This document shows, one piece after another, positions 49,840 through 61,431 of a stretch of 64,000 nt of DNA; within the stretch, counting starts at the first letter, position 1, and every line of letters begins with the position of its first letter. This stretch comes from Hungatella_A sp034142505. Lineage in GTDB: Bacteria; Bacillota; Clostridia; Lachnospirales; Lachnospiraceae. Both the position numbers and the translations under genes were made by a program. The notes beneath the pieces are model-generated. The model had not been told where the DNA came from and made no database searches. It was given only the letters and a program-made list of their open reading frames with translations. The stretch lies in contig JAWZDV010000036.1 in assembly GCA_034142505.1 (NCBI GenBank), positions 1 to 64,000 of the forward strand. The letters are read 5' to 3'.

Positions 49840-52047
49840 TTATTTTTGATTCTTTCTCAGAGTATTCGGCGTCTGCATCTCGTAGCGCTTGAATACTCTG
49901 ATGAAGGATGCATCGCTGGAAAATCCTACGGCGGATGCAATCTCGCGGATGCTGAGATCCGTATTCAGAATCAGTGATTTCGCCTGCTCGATTCGCAGAG
50001 AGTTGATATACTGGACCACACCGATGCCAAAGGCGGCTTTAAAAGTCGTAGACAAGTAAGAATCACTGATATTTAGTTCTGATGAGATCAGATAAAGTCC
50101 CAGCATCGGATCAGAAAAGTCCCTTTGGATGATGGCTTTGGCGCGTTCCGCAATGTTGGACGCGCTGTTTTTGCTACTTTGTGAGGGCGGAGACAGTTCT
50201 TTTAACATCCGTTGCGTGTACTCGCGCAGCTGTTCGGGAGAGGAACAGGATAAAATCTGTGCGGTATGAACGCTGCACCTTTGTTTGGATAGCTGCATGT
50301 CTTGTTTGGACTTTTGTTTGGCGCTCAGAAGAAGGTTCTGAACCGCCCCGAATTTTACTTTTGCAATTTCAGAGGAATCTCTGTCGGAAAAGTAATTATC
50401 AAAAACTGCAGGCACTAAAACTAAAGCGGCACTGTAATCCCCCTGAATCATATTTTGAGAGAATTTCTCAAATGCATCGATATAAGACAGTCCCTGTGAC
50501 GGAATTTGCTCCATATAGTTGTTGTAGCAGATGACAACGTCTTTTTCCCTGTTATAGTAATGCAGGGCCGTAACCGCCTGGGTATAGCTGTATTGTATAT
50601 TGACAAGGCCATCGTAATCCAATCCCAGCGCAACCATCCATTGATTTTCCCCGAATACTTCGTTTTTCATCTGTTCTATAAACTCAGCCAATATACTCTG
50701 TGTGACTGTTTCCTCGATATTGAACAGGATCACAAGTTTTTGATCATGAAAAGAGGTGATGACGTCATATTGAAGCGCTTCACAGTATTTCGCAACGGTA
50801 AGAAGCAGATCCTCATCCGGCTGGGATGTGACAGCAACCGGCACTGCTATGGCGATCAGATAACGGGGATGTTCAAATAAAATATCACATCGTTTCGCTA
50901 CGCGGAGGATGGCCAATTCGTTGTGCATATCTCCATAAAGCACGGTTTTCAAGAAGAAGTTGTTGATCAGGGACTGCTGTTCCTGTACTTTTTCCGCATA
51001 TTCCGAATAGCCTTTAATCAATTGATCGAAGCGTTTATGTATGGTTTGATATGCGTCTGCACTGTCATCGGGAACACCTCCGATCTTATCCAGCAGGTTT
51101 ATGAGTGGCCTGCTGTTTTTGTGGCTGATGTACAGGGAAGCTAAAACGCCTGCGATGCCACAGGCTATGATCCCGGCGATACAGATACCCAGGGCGATAT
51201 AAACCGGCTGCAGGTTATTCTTATGAAAATATACGTTTATATAGTACAAATGCTTCAGGGAAGACGGGCGGACATAGACCAGAGAGGCCGCTTCTTCCAA
51301 AATGACAGGCGCTTCCAGCGTGTCCGGAAGAGTCGCTGCCACGAGTTTCAGTTCCTCGCTGTTTCCCGTGTTGGCAATCAATTGTCCATCCAGGAAAATA
51401 CCAAGGGATGAATAAGATTTCTCTGCATTTCCTTCCATCAGGGAAGAGTTCAGCAGCTCATCTGTGTTTAGTTCAAAAACCAGGTAACCTACAAGTTCAC
51501 CTGCATAGTGCATCTTTCTGACATAGCAGAACTGATTGCGGCTATCCGATTGTAAGTAGACGAAGTCGCTGCCCGATTCCATGGTGAGGGTATCCATCCA
51601 GCTTTCATAACCTTTTAGCAGCAGTACATTGTCCAGCGCATAATAAGAAGATGCATCATAACAGCCTAAACTTCCTACGATCTTCTGGATCTTTGGATAG
51701 TAGATAAAAACACTGTCTATCAGCTTATTGGAATATTTATAGTTTAACATCTGGTCACTGAACTGGTATGTTTCAGAAGACACCGTCTCCGGCGCTGTCT
51801 CCAGTTTTTTAAGATAGGTGTTGGCCGGATGCAGTTCCAGCGATGAGGAGTATTTATACAGTTCCGTCAGACGGGAATCGATGTTGGTCTGGATATACTG
51901 GGTTAAATCACTGCTCATCTGGATGGCATTGTTGTGGAGGAGAAAAAGCATATATCCGTAAAGAATGGAACACAGCAGTAAAACAGCCGCAACGACCAAC
52001 AGAATCGATTTAAACCATTTTAAAAATGTCTGATTATTATATTTCAT
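49840..52047 (-). CDS. membrane-bound AraC-type regulator with extracellular sensor domain
   Basis: A 735-residue protein. A cytoplasmic start leads to one membrane helix (SILLVVAAVLLLCSILYGYM, residues 12-33), an extracellular sensor of about 250 residues resembling a dCache/HK-like domain, a second helix (PVYIALGICIAGIIACGIAG, about 285-305), a coiled-coil linker and GGDEF-like-fold region, and a C-terminal AraC helix-turn-helix pair (SDSYLSTTFKAAFGIGVVQY and LSIREIASAVGFSSDASFIR). This is the one-component YesN-like class that senses an external sugar and acts on a neighbouring ABC operon, here the genes at 45-50 kb. ATG at 52047 is chosen, ten bases after AGGAGG. Confidence 0.88.
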   Translation of the reverse strand: MKYNNQTFLKWFKSILLVVAAVLLLCSILYGYMLFLLHNNAIQMSSDLTQYIQTNIDSRLTELYKYSSSLELHPANTYLKKLETAPETVSSETYQFSDQMLNYKYSNKLIDSVFIYYPKIQKIVGSLGCYDASSYYALDNVLLLKGYESWMDTLTMESGSDFVYLQSDSRNQFCYVRKMHYAGELVGYLVFELNTDELLNSSLMEGNAEKSYSSLGIFLDGQLIANTGNSEELKLVAATLPDTLEAPVILEEAASLVYVRPSSLKHLYYINVYFHKNNLQPVYIALGICIAGIIACGIAGVLASLYISHKNSRPLINLLDKIGGVPDDSADAYQTIHKRFDQLIKGYSEYAEKVQEQQSLINNFFLKTVLYGDMHNELAILRVAKRCDILFEHPRYLIAIAVPVAVTSQPDEDLLLTVAKYCEALQYDVITSFHDQKLVILFNIEETVTQSILAEFIEQMKNEVFGENQWMVALGLDYDGLVNIQYSYTQAVTALHYYNREKDVVICYNNYMEQIPSQGLSYIDAFEKFSQNMIQGDYSAALVLVPAVFDNYFSDRDSSEIAKVKFGAVQNLLLSAKQKSKQDMQLSKQRCSVHTAQILSCSSPEQLREYTQRMLKELSPPSQSSKNSASNIAERAKAIIQRDFSDPMLGLYLISSELNISDSYLSTTFKAAFGIGVVQYINSLRIEQAKSLILNTDLSIREIASAVGFSSDASFIRVFKRYEMQTPNTLRKNQK

Positions 52048-52146
52048 GCGGGGCATTCCTCCTGGGTGAAATGATAGGGGCTTTTCTCTATGATATCATA
52101 CATTTGCCTCAAAAGGTGTAACAGTGTCGCACTTTTCTCTAAATTT

Positions 52147-52173
52147 TTAGCACTCTCCCCTTGACAGTGCTAA
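52147..52173 (+). promoter_or_regulatory. CIRCE operator (HrcA site) of clpB
   Basis: TTAGCACTC (52147-52155), a 9-base spacer, and CAGTGCTAA (52165-52173). The canonical CIRCE is TTAGCACTC-N9-GAGTGCTAA, so one base of the right arm differs. It overlaps the -35 box. Confidence 0.93.
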
Positions 52174-52189
52174 AATGGTGTGTTATAGT
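52161..52189 (+). promoter_or_regulatory. sigma-A promoter of clpB
   Basis: TTGACA (52161-52166), 17 bp, TATAGT (52184-52189). The -35 box overlaps the right arm of CIRCE, so HrcA binding would block polymerase. Confidence 0.85.
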
Positions 52190-52246
52190 ACGGATAGAAC
52201 AAACAAACTTGTTACTATTTATGTTTCCGAAAGGGGGACGTACTAT

Positions 52247-54844
<2,598 letters not shown>

Positions 54845-54847
54845 CGG

Positions 54848-55315
54848 TCACAGCACAAAAAACTGCAGATACCAGCTGATGATCCGGTCCCCAAAGAGAT
54901 AGGAGACCAGGATGGCGGCGGCAAAATACGGAATCATGGGAACCTGCCGGTTTCGGTCTATTTTGCCCAGGAATAAGGGTACGGCATAGAACAGACCCGC
55001 AGTTATGTAAGCCAGGATCAGGGCCAGCAGATTGCGGGGCAGTCCAAGCAGGAGACCCGAGGAGGCCATCAGCTTGATGTCACCTCCGCCGATTCCGCCT
55101 TTTGTCAGAATACTGACAAGGAGCATGGCTCCACCGATGGTAAGAGACGCACAGACGCGGCTTGCCAGGGTGGGGCCATTTTCCGTGAACAGGGAAACGA
55201 GAGCCAGACCCAGGATGCACAGGTGGACGACGTCGGGGACTACCATGGTGCGGATGTCAATGACAGCTGCCGTGATCAGGACGGCAGCCAGCAGTATTAA
55301 AAGGAACAGATTCAT
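54848..55315 (-). CDS. A24 prepilin peptidase (short, peptidase domain only)
   Basis: A 155-residue membrane protein with about five hydrophobic helices. The two aspartates of A24 aspartyl peptidases are visible: AAVIDIRTMVVPD, and GGIGGGDIKLMASSG with the GxGD-like motif. It lacks the Cys-rich cytoplasmic N-methyltransferase domain of full-length PilD. It should cleave the leader of the pilins encoded 1.5 kb away, at the Gly before FTLVE. ATG at 55315 overlaps the asparaginase stop by four bases and has AAAGGA six bases upstream. Confidence 0.88.
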   Translation of the reverse strand: MNLFLLILLAAVLITAAVIDIRTMVVPDVVHLCILGLALVSLFTENGPTLASRVCASLTIGGAMLLVSILTKGGIGGGDIKLMASSGLLLGLPRNLLALILAYITAGLFYAVPLFLGKIDRNRQVPMIPYFAAAILVSYLFGDRIISWYLQFFVL

Positions 55316-56322
55316 AGGTTTCCTTTCCATAAGATGTCTTTGTTGATGGTTGTGTAGAATAACTGCCGGACACTGCCAGCTTCCTGGGTCTGCCCCAGAA
55401 TCCACATCAGCTTTGTCACGGTGGCTTCCAGCGTCATGTCGTAGGCCTCCAGGAGACCGAATGTTTTTTTGATGGTGTGTCCGACCTCATAGACGGCCAT
55501 ATTGCTGCCTTCGTTGGTCACCTGGGTTGTCATGACCACTGTTTTGCCCAGGGAGACCCATTTTTCAATCACCGCATAGTAGGCGCCGGACTCATAGGTA
55601 GGCAGGCCGCCCACACCGAATGACTCTATAATCACCGCATCGTAGTGCTCTGCCATATAGTCCAGCACGGTGGCATCCATGGATGGGATCAGCTTCAGCA
55701 GAGCCACATGGGAGTCCAGCATGTGATAAAAAGTAACCGGTTCCGTCATCTGGTTTTTGTCGTCTATATAGAAGATCACATGTCCGTCCTGAATGGCGGC
55801 AATGTAGGGAAAATTGATACTGGAGAAGGCGTTGTAGCTTTTTGTCCTCGTCTTTTTCCCACGGGTTCCCGCGATCACCTTGCCGTCAAATACAAGAGTA
55901 ACCCCATAAGCATTGCCGCAGGAAGCGAATAACAGGCTGTCCGAGAGATTGGTTTTCGCATCGGTGATCTCCAGGTCTATGGGCTTTTGCGCCCCGGTAA
56001 TCACAATTGGTTTCCTGGAATTCTGAATCAGATAGGAGAGGGCCGCCGCTGTGTAGGCCATGGTGTCTGTCCCATGGCAGATGACAAACCCGTCATATGC
56101 CCCGTAATGCTCCTCAATTGCATGGGCGATGGCCAGCCAGTGCTCCGGTAACATGTTGGTGCTGTCGATATTAAACAGCTGTAAGGTATCCGTCCGGCAG
56201 AATTCTTTTGTATCCGGCACATAGGACAGAATTTCCTCGGAGGTGATCAAAGGCTTTAAGCCGGATGTATCCCGCTTCGATGCGATGGTGCCGCCGGTGG
56301 CAATCATTAAAATATGTTTCAT
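55312..56322 (-). CDS. ansA: type I L-asparaginase
   Basis: A 336-residue protein that hydrolyses asparagine to aspartate and ammonia. It has MIATGGTIASKRDTSGL with the nucleophile Thr, and VICHGTDTMAYTAAALSYLI with the second catalytic Thr-Asp. KKTRTKSYNAFSSINFP and TTQVTNEGSNMAVYEVG fit the C-terminal half. No signal peptide is present, so it is the cytoplasmic type I form. It is the upstream gene in a two-gene operon with the prepilin peptidase, an unexpected pairing that may be chance. Confidence 0.95.
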   Translation of the reverse strand: MKHILMIATGGTIASKRDTSGLKPLITSEEILSYVPDTKEFCRTDTLQLFNIDSTNMLPEHWLAIAHAIEEHYGAYDGFVICHGTDTMAYTAAALSYLIQNSRKPIVITGAQKPIDLEITDAKTNLSDSLLFASCGNAYGVTLVFDGKVIAGTRGKKTRTKSYNAFSSINFPYIAAIQDGHVIFYIDDKNQMTEPVTFYHMLDSHVALLKLIPSMDATVLDYMAEHYDAVIIESFGVGGLPTYESGAYYAVIEKWVSLGKTVVMTTQVTNEGSNMAVYEVGHTIKKTFGLLEAYDMTLEATVTKLMWILGQTQEAGSVRQLFYTTINKDILWKGNL

Positions 56323-56518
56323 AAAAACTCCTCTCTATCCAATTTATATGGTATAATTATATCAATGAAATATGTGACTAAATCAATTGATATAGGGCGG
56401 TATTCCGTTATTGGCTATAAATGGGCTACGCCGTGGTGATTCCTTGAATTAGCCTGTATTCTATGATAAGATAAGAGCCGTTAAAACACAAGATATTACA
56501 GGAAAAGAGGGGAAAATC

Positions 56519-56698
56519 ATGGGAACGATACCGAAGGACCCGGTGATGCTTTTAAGCTATGTCAATACCCAGCTGAGGGATTTTTATCCATCCTTATGCG
56601 AGATGTGCGACTCCCTCGGATTGGAGAAAGAGTATTTGATTGATACCCTGAAGCAGATTGATTACTCTTATGATGAGCAGAGGAATCAATTTTTATAA
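56519..56698 (+). CDS. DUF4250 domain protein
   Basis: A 59-residue protein (ATG 56519, stop 56696-56698) with the DUF4250 pattern: IPKDPVMLLSYVNTQLRDFY, then a Leu-rich helix and IDYSYDEQRNQF near the end. Members are small, cytoplasmic and uncharacterised, common in Clostridia. GGAAAAGAGGGGAAA is the ribosome site. It lies 21 bp before the pilin gene, and may be cotranscribed. Confidence 0.85.
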   Translation: MGTIPKDPVMLLSYVNTQLRDFYPSLCEMCDSLGLEKEYLIDTLKQIDYSYDEQRNQFL

Positions 56699-56719
56699 GC
56701 AGGTTTTGGGAGAAAATAA

Positions 56720-57163
56720 ATGGAACAAAAGAAAAAGACGGGGCGTGGAGGATTTACCCTGGTAGAGGTTCTGGTGGTCATGGCGATCATTGCAATTCTG
56801 GCAGCCATCACCGTGCCGTCATTTGCCGGTTATATCGACAAGGCCAAAGAGCAGACTTACCTTTCGGAGGCAAGGAACGTTGCTACCGGTGTGCAGATCT
56901 ATATCACGGAGCAGTATGCAGCAGGAACATTGGACCGCAACACCTTGAAGAAAGACCTGATAGAATATACGCTTGGCGAGCCGGAAAATGCGCTGACCGA
57001 GGTTCTGCGTGGAAGTTATACGAATGGCGCCCAGATTGCGGGTGTGGCCGCAGGTGTGAAGGGTGAGTTCGATGGTATGACTTATGAGGTGGAAGGTTAC
57101 CGCATTGAAATCATTCCGGGAGAGCAGGCGGTTATCACAAAAATTAAAAACGGGAAGAATTAA
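56720..57163 (+). CDS. type IV pilin, major (PilA-like)
   Basis: A 147-residue prepilin. A short basic leader (EQKKKTGRG) ends before the processing site GGFTLVEVLVVMAIIAILAAI, in which Gly is followed by Phe and the Glu at +5 aligns subunits. The hydrophobic helix packs the pilus core, and the C-terminal domain has charged strands (EARNVATGVQIYITEQYAAG). There are no Cys for a disulfide loop. It is the first structural gene of the pilus operon and separated from pilC by a hairpin that may leave pilin mRNA in excess. Confidence 0.93.
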   Translation: MEQKKKTGRGGFTLVEVLVVMAIIAILAAITVPSFAGYIDKAKEQTYLSEARNVATGVQIYITEQYAAGTLDRNTLKKDLIEYTLGEPENALTEVLRGSYTNGAQIAGVAAGVKGEFDGMTYEVEGYRIEIIPGEQAVITKIKNGKN

Positions 57164-57172
57164 CGAATAAAG

Positions 57173-57216
57173 ATGGCAGTCTGTCAACATTTTTGTTGTA
57201 TGGGCTGCTTTTTTGC
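57173..57216 (+). terminator. hairpin between pilin and pilC
   Basis: GGCAG...CAACA (near 57174-57190) pairs with TGTTG...CTGC (57196-57210) with an internal mismatch, followed by TTTTTT. It is a weak or leaky terminator, usual after an abundant pilin gene. Confidence 0.5.
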
Positions 57217-57262
57217 GTTATAAAAAGAGGGATTATGTTTATAATCGGGAAGGGGATACGCC

Positions 57263-58450
57263 ATGTCCTGGTATCGTTATCGGGCTAAAACGCTTCAAGG
57301 GAAACGTGTGAACGGCAGATTGGAAGCGGAAAGTGACAGCCGTGCATATGAGACCATTCGGGAGCAGGGCCTTTTTGTGCTGCATTTGAAGAGAGTTTCG
57401 GAGAAGCATGTCACCAAGCCGCTGAGTGCGGGAGTGCTGGCGGAACTGACCGGCCAGCTGGCAGTGATGCTGGAGTCGGGGATTCCTCTGCTTCAGGGGA
57501 TCAATATTCTTTCCCAGAAGGAACAGGACGGGAAGACGGCCAGCGTATTTAAAGACACCTATCTGCTGTTGCTGCGCGGTTACGCGCTGTCGGAAGCCAT
57601 GAATCTGTTAAATGGGGTGTTCCCGCCGCTAGCTGTCAATATGGTAAAGGCGGGAGAGATGGGAGGGGACTTAACTGTGGTCATGCGGGAACTGTCCGCT
57701 TACTATGATAAAAACCACAGAATGAAACGGAAAGTGGAAAGCGCCCTCATTTACCCGGTATTTCTGCTGGTGGTCATGGTTACGGTGATGCTGCTGTTAT
57801 TTACGGTAGTGCTTCCGGAATTCTTTGCGCTGTTTGATTCTATGGAAACGTTACCGGTATCCACCAGGATGCTGATGGGAATCAGCAGCTTTGTCTCTGC
57901 CCATGAGGCAGTGCTGGCTTTCTGCCTGGCGTCTGTTGCAGCGATTATGGTCTATGCTTACAGGAAAGAGACAGTCCGGTATCGGGTGGACAAGCTGCTT
58001 CTTCGTCTGCCGTTTGTGGGCAGGCTTTTGGAGGCTGTGTATACCGCCAGGTTTGCCAGAACCATGAGCGCGCTGTATGCCCAGGAGGTCTCCATGATCC
58101 AGGTGCTGCGCCTGTCTATTGATGTGGTGGGGAACCGTTATGTGGAGAGCCAGTTGAGGGAAGTGGTGCTGGAGATCTGCGAGGGGACCGTCCTGTCGGC
58201 TGGGATCGCGAAAGTGGATGGGCTGGACCGGCGGCTTTCGGCCAATATTTATGTGGGGGAAGAGACAGGGGAGCTGCATGTACTGCTGCTTCGTGTGGCA
58301 GAGCGTTTTGAGGCGGACGCGGAGGAAGCGGCCAAGCGGTTTACTGCTTTGATTGAGCCGGTTCTGATCGTGATTATGGGACTGGCAGCAGCTGTGATCA
58401 TGATAGCGGTAATGCTGCCGATGATGCAGTATTACCAGGGGATTGGGTGA
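57263..58450 (+). CDS. pilC: type II secretion F-family inner-membrane protein (PilC)
   Basis: A 395-residue protein with two T2SSF repeats (about residues 60-190 and 255-385). Each has the hydrophobic/charged pattern LTGQLAVMLESGIPLLQGIN and FARTMSALYAQEVSMIQVLR, with membrane helices after each. PilC anchors the pilus assembly ATPase to the membrane. Length fits. It starts from GGAAGGGG and lies 13 bp before the PilM-like gene. Confidence 0.93.
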   Translation: MSWYRYRAKTLQGKRVNGRLEAESDSRAYETIREQGLFVLHLKRVSEKHVTKPLSAGVLAELTGQLAVMLESGIPLLQGINILSQKEQDGKTASVFKDTYLLLLRGYALSEAMNLLNGVFPPLAVNMVKAGEMGGDLTVVMRELSAYYDKNHRMKRKVESALIYPVFLLVVMVTVMLLLFTVVLPEFFALFDSMETLPVSTRMLMGISSFVSAHEAVLAFCLASVAAIMVYAYRKETVRYRVDKLLLRLPFVGRLLEAVYTARFARTMSALYAQEVSMIQVLRLSIDVVGNRYVESQLREVVLEICEGTVLSAGIAKVDGLDRRLSANIYVGEETGELHVLLLRVAERFEADAEEAAKRFTALIEPVLIVIMGLAAAVIMIAVMLPMMQYYQGIG

Positions 58451-58463
58451 TTAGGAGGATAGG

Positions 58464-59357
58464 ATGAGATTGACGGTGAATCTGGCGGAGGATGCCATCA
58501 TAACGTTAAAAGGAAAAGCCGGAAGAAAGTTCGTCATTCAGGACTGCGAGAGATATCCACTGCCACAAGGAGTTTTGATTAATGATGTGGTAACTGATGA
58601 GGAACAGTTTCAGGAAGTGCTAAAGAAGATTAAGGCCAGATACGGACCGCACACCGGCCGGGTTCATCTGGTGCTGGGAAGCCATCAGATTATTACCAAG
58701 GTCATGCAGGTGCCGAAGATGACAAGAAAACAGCTGCTGGCACTGGTCAGGATGGAATTGGAGCATTACCGGACAGAGGAAAAAGAGATGATTTATGATT
58801 ACAGTGTCATCTGTGGGAATCGCAATGCAGATGGGGCAACGATTCTGGGAGCGGCGATTGAACGCGGTGGGACGGAGAACCTTGAGAAGCTGTTTGCCCG
58901 GTGTGGAATGAAAATCGGGTCCGTGGACATTGCGCTGAATGCTCTGCTGCATATAGTGGAATATCTGCCGGAATTGGAGGGAGAAACCTATCTTTTGTCA
59001 GTGCTGGACGGAAGAAATATGATGACGGTGCTGTATATAGACGGGATCTACCGCCATACGGCCAGGAGCCGTTTTCTCCACGAGAGAGGTTCCGTAGAAC
59101 TGATCCGGGAAGCGGTGAAGGAGATTGCCGCAATGGCCGGTTTTGCAAAGTCCCTGGAAAAGGGAAGGGAGGTCAGAAAACTGTTTGTGGGAGGAATCGG
59201 CGGGGATGAGCAGGCGCTTTTATTTGGAATCCTGAGCCAGGAGCTGGGCATGGAAGGCCGTCCTATAAAAGAGAATGAGCAGTTTGCCACGAAGAGAAAA
59301 CGGGATTTCCGTCTGGCCGATTATGTATATGCGGCAGGCAGTCTTCTTGGAAGGTAG
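58464..59357 (+). CDS. PilM-like actin-fold pilus assembly protein
   Basis: A 297-residue cytoplasmic protein, probably the FtsA/actin-like PilM of the assembly platform. The N-terminal strands and HLVLGSHQIITKVMQVPKMT, a hydrophobic PILM-style interface, are followed by ILGAAIERGGTENLEKLFAR and by a glycine-rich GGIGGDEQALL that could bind nucleotide phosphates. PilM recruits PilN and PilO, whose genes follow directly. No signal or membrane part. Sequence conservation is low, so the call rests partly on order. Confidence 0.8.
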   Translation: MRLTVNLAEDAIITLKGKAGRKFVIQDCERYPLPQGVLINDVVTDEEQFQEVLKKIKARYGPHTGRVHLVLGSHQIITKVMQVPKMTRKQLLALVRMELEHYRTEEKEMIYDYSVICGNRNADGATILGAAIERGGTENLEKLFARCGMKIGSVDIALNALLHIVEYLPELEGETYLLSVLDGRNMMTVLYIDGIYRHTARSRFLHERGSVELIREAVKEIAAMAGFAKSLEKGREVRKLFVGGIGGDEQALLFGILSQELGMEGRPIKENEQFATKRKRDFRLADYVYAAGSLLGR

Positions 59358-59365
59358 GTGGAAGC

Positions 59366-60010
59366 ATGTGCCGGAGACGAAAGATGAAAAACTTGGATTT
59401 TATGAAAGTGGAGAAACAGGAGCAGAAGCAGGAATCGACAAGAAGACGGGTTAGAACCATACTGTCTCTTCTGCCGCTGGTTTTGCTGCTGGCTTATCTG
59501 CAAACTTACATTTATTATATGGAAAAGACCGATGAGATGGGACGGCAGATTCTGGAACTCCAGTCTGTTTTAGAGAACCAGGAGATGAAAGCGGAGGAGG
59601 CCAGACTGGGGGAACTGTATCAGAACATGGAATTGCTGATGCGGTATCAAACCCAAGAGAAGAACCTGAGCGCGGCAGCAGAGGAACGGGCGGTTTTAAC
59701 GTCTGAGGTGTTGAAGCGGGTGGAGTCAATGATGGAAGGCAGGGTGGAACTGGTGTGGGATGACAGTTATCCCGTCCATTATGAGTCCGGAGTTTTGGAA
59801 TTTACGGCGCAGACCCGCTCGCCCCTGGAAGCGTCCAGGTATGTGGAACGGCTGGAAGCGGATGATGGATTTGAGGATGTGGAATATCATGGATTTGAGC
59901 GGAGAGAGGAAACAGAAGGGGAGTTTTATCTGTTTGAGGTGATATGCAGACTGGCTCTGCCGGAATCAGGAGAGAAGGAGGCGCGGAATGAGAAAATTAT
60001 CAAGACGTGA
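59366..60010 (+). CDS. PilN-like assembly protein
   Basis: A 214-residue single-pass membrane protein. A basic cytoplasmic start contains NLDFMKVEK, of the kind that binds PilM. One helix (TILSLLPLVLLLAYLQTYIYY) is followed by a coiled coil (EMGRQILELQSVLENQEMKA) and a small ferredoxin-like domain (VELVWDDSYPVHYESGVLEF). The layout is that of PilN. ATG at 59384 is an alternative start. The 3-prime end overlaps the PilO-like gene by 23 bp. Confidence 0.8.
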   Translation: MCRRRKMKNLDFMKVEKQEQKQESTRRRVRTILSLLPLVLLLAYLQTYIYYMEKTDEMGRQILELQSVLENQEMKAEEARLGELYQNMELLMRYQTQEKNLSAAAEERAVLTSEVLKRVESMMEGRVELVWDDSYPVHYESGVLEFTAQTRSPLEASRYVERLEADDGFEDVEYHGFERREETEGEFYLFEVICRLALPESGEKEARNEKIIKT

Positions 60011-60566
60011 AATGTGTCTGATTTATATTTTGTTCCTGCTGCTGGTATTTTACGTAGGGAATTTCGCGTTTGGAGTTCCGGTGAAGAAACGTTACGAGGA
60101 GACCCGCCAGAGACTGGAGGAGGTCCAAATGGAGAACATGAATCTGGAGAGAAAACTGGAGCAGGGAGAGACACTGGAGTCGGAATACCGGAAGAAAAAA
60201 GAAGTGTTGAAAGGCAGCATGGCGAAGTTTGGCAGAATTTCCACCGGAACGGGACTGGAACAGTATCTGCTGGCCTGTCTGAAGGTGGCAGGGTTAAAAC
60301 CGGTGCGCACATTGATCACCACCTCCGGGGCCAGTGCAAAGGAGGACTATCTGTCCGGCAGCATTGAGGTACGGGCGGAGGGCAGCTATGATGCATCCAC
60401 CAGAGTACTGGATGAGATTGAGAGGAATCCGGCTCTGTATGTGGAGTCCTACGTGCTCTATCCGGAAGAAGGAACGGATTTGGAAGTGTGGAATATGACG
60501 GCCAGAATTACTTATTGGCTGCCGATCTCATGGGAAGAAGCCAGTGAGCTTGTTCTGGAGGACTGA
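59988..60566 (+). CDS. PilO-like assembly protein
   Basis: A 192-residue protein with a short basic start, one membrane helix (MCLIYILFLLLVFYVGNFAF), a coiled coil (YEETRQRLEEVQMENMNLER) and a C-terminal ferredoxin-like domain (SGSIEVRAEGSYDASTRVLD). PilO forms a heterodimer with PilN on the outer face. The stop is shared by one base with the next ATG (TGATG). Confidence 0.8.
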   Translation: MRKLSRREMCLIYILFLLLVFYVGNFAFGVPVKKRYEETRQRLEEVQMENMNLERKLEQGETLESEYRKKKEVLKGSMAKFGRISTGTGLEQYLLACLKVAGLKPVRTLITTSGASAKEDYLSGSIEVRAEGSYDASTRVLDEIERNPALYVESYVLYPEEGTDLEVWNMTARITYWLPISWEEASELVLED

Positions 60567-61093
60567 TGCTTATGCGGATACAGATGGGGGAAGCGCGCAT
60601 GAGGAAGGACGCCAGACGTGGTTCTACACTGGGATGGATTATCATTGTGATCATGGCCGTGATGATATTAATGATGTCTGCGCTGACAATGTCGGCTTCC
60701 CATATTTACCGGTATCAGAGATACCATGACAGAAGACAGATCAATATGACTGCCATATCGGTGGCCAAAGTGATTGCGTCTGAGCTTGAACATGGTTCCG
60801 GGGAGGACGGCTTTTCGGCGATAATGGAACGGATGCTGGAGGATGCGGAGGAGGGCGAGGTCTTCCTGAGTGGTCTGGATGAGCAGATGGGACAGGTGCG
60901 TCTTCTATACTGTTTTGATGGGGAATACCTGGCGATGACCGTGCAGGTTCAGCTGGGGCCGGAGACGGGACAGACCAAGCTGACTATGAAAAAGGGCAGT
61001 TCCGGGGAAACGGGAAATGCCTGGAAACTCATGGGCTATGGGCCTGAGGAAATCGGGCCGGATGACTGCGGATTGGAGGAGGGCGACCCATGA
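60566..61093 (+). CDS. minor pilin or PilX-like membrane protein
   Basis: A 175-residue protein with a basic N-terminus (ARMRKDARRGSTLGWIIIV) leading to one hydrophobic helix, then an acidic C-terminal domain. It lacks a clear G-[FY]-T-L-x-E cleavage site; the GSTLGWI segment resembles a degenerate PilX/GspK leader. Its place between PilO and two pseudopilin genes supports a minor-pilin role. Starts at 60566, 60572 or 60599 are possible. GGAGG at 60556 favours 60572 or 60566. Confidence 0.65.
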   Translation: MLMRIQMGEARMRKDARRGSTLGWIIIVIMAVMILMMSALTMSASHIYRYQRYHDRRQINMTAISVAKVIASELEHGSGEDGFSAIMERMLEDAEEGEVFLSGLDEQMGQVRLLYCFDGEYLAMTVQVQLGPETGQTKLTMKKGSSGETGNAWKLMGYGPEEIGPDDCGLEEGDP

Positions 61094-61431
61094 TACGGAT
61101 AATTACGAAAGAAAAGAAACGAGGATGTGGTGGATATACGCTGGTGGAAATTGTGGTATCCGGCGCTCTTCTTGTACTCCTTGCATTGCTGATGGCGAGA
61201 GGGTTTGCGGTGAGCAATCATATGGTGTTGAGAAACAGACAGTTTCGGGAGGCGGATGAGAAGCTGGAGGAGAGAATTGTATGGAAGGACCCGCCGGATA
61301 TGAGGGAGCGGGTGACACTGGAGGCCGGGGACTACGGAACCTGGGAAGCGGTGATCGATACGTATGAGAGTCAGACGGAAGATATCGATACATCATTTAA
61401 AATACTGAGGATAAACGATGATGAAAAATAG
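61090..61431 (+). CDS. minor pseudopilin
   Basis: A 113-residue prepilin-like protein with leader KEKKRGCGG and the site GGYTLVEIVVSGALLVLLAL, Tyr replacing Phe at +1 and Glu at +5 present. The short C-terminal domain is acidic. A 4-bp overlap (ATGA) with the previous gene shows translational coupling. Such minor pilins prime pilus assembly or sit at the tip. Confidence 0.85.
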   Translation: MIRIITKEKKRGCGGYTLVEIVVSGALLVLLALLMARGFAVSNHMVLRNRQFREADEKLEERIVWKDPPDMRERVTLEAGDYGTWEAVIDTYESQTEDIDTSFKILRINDDEK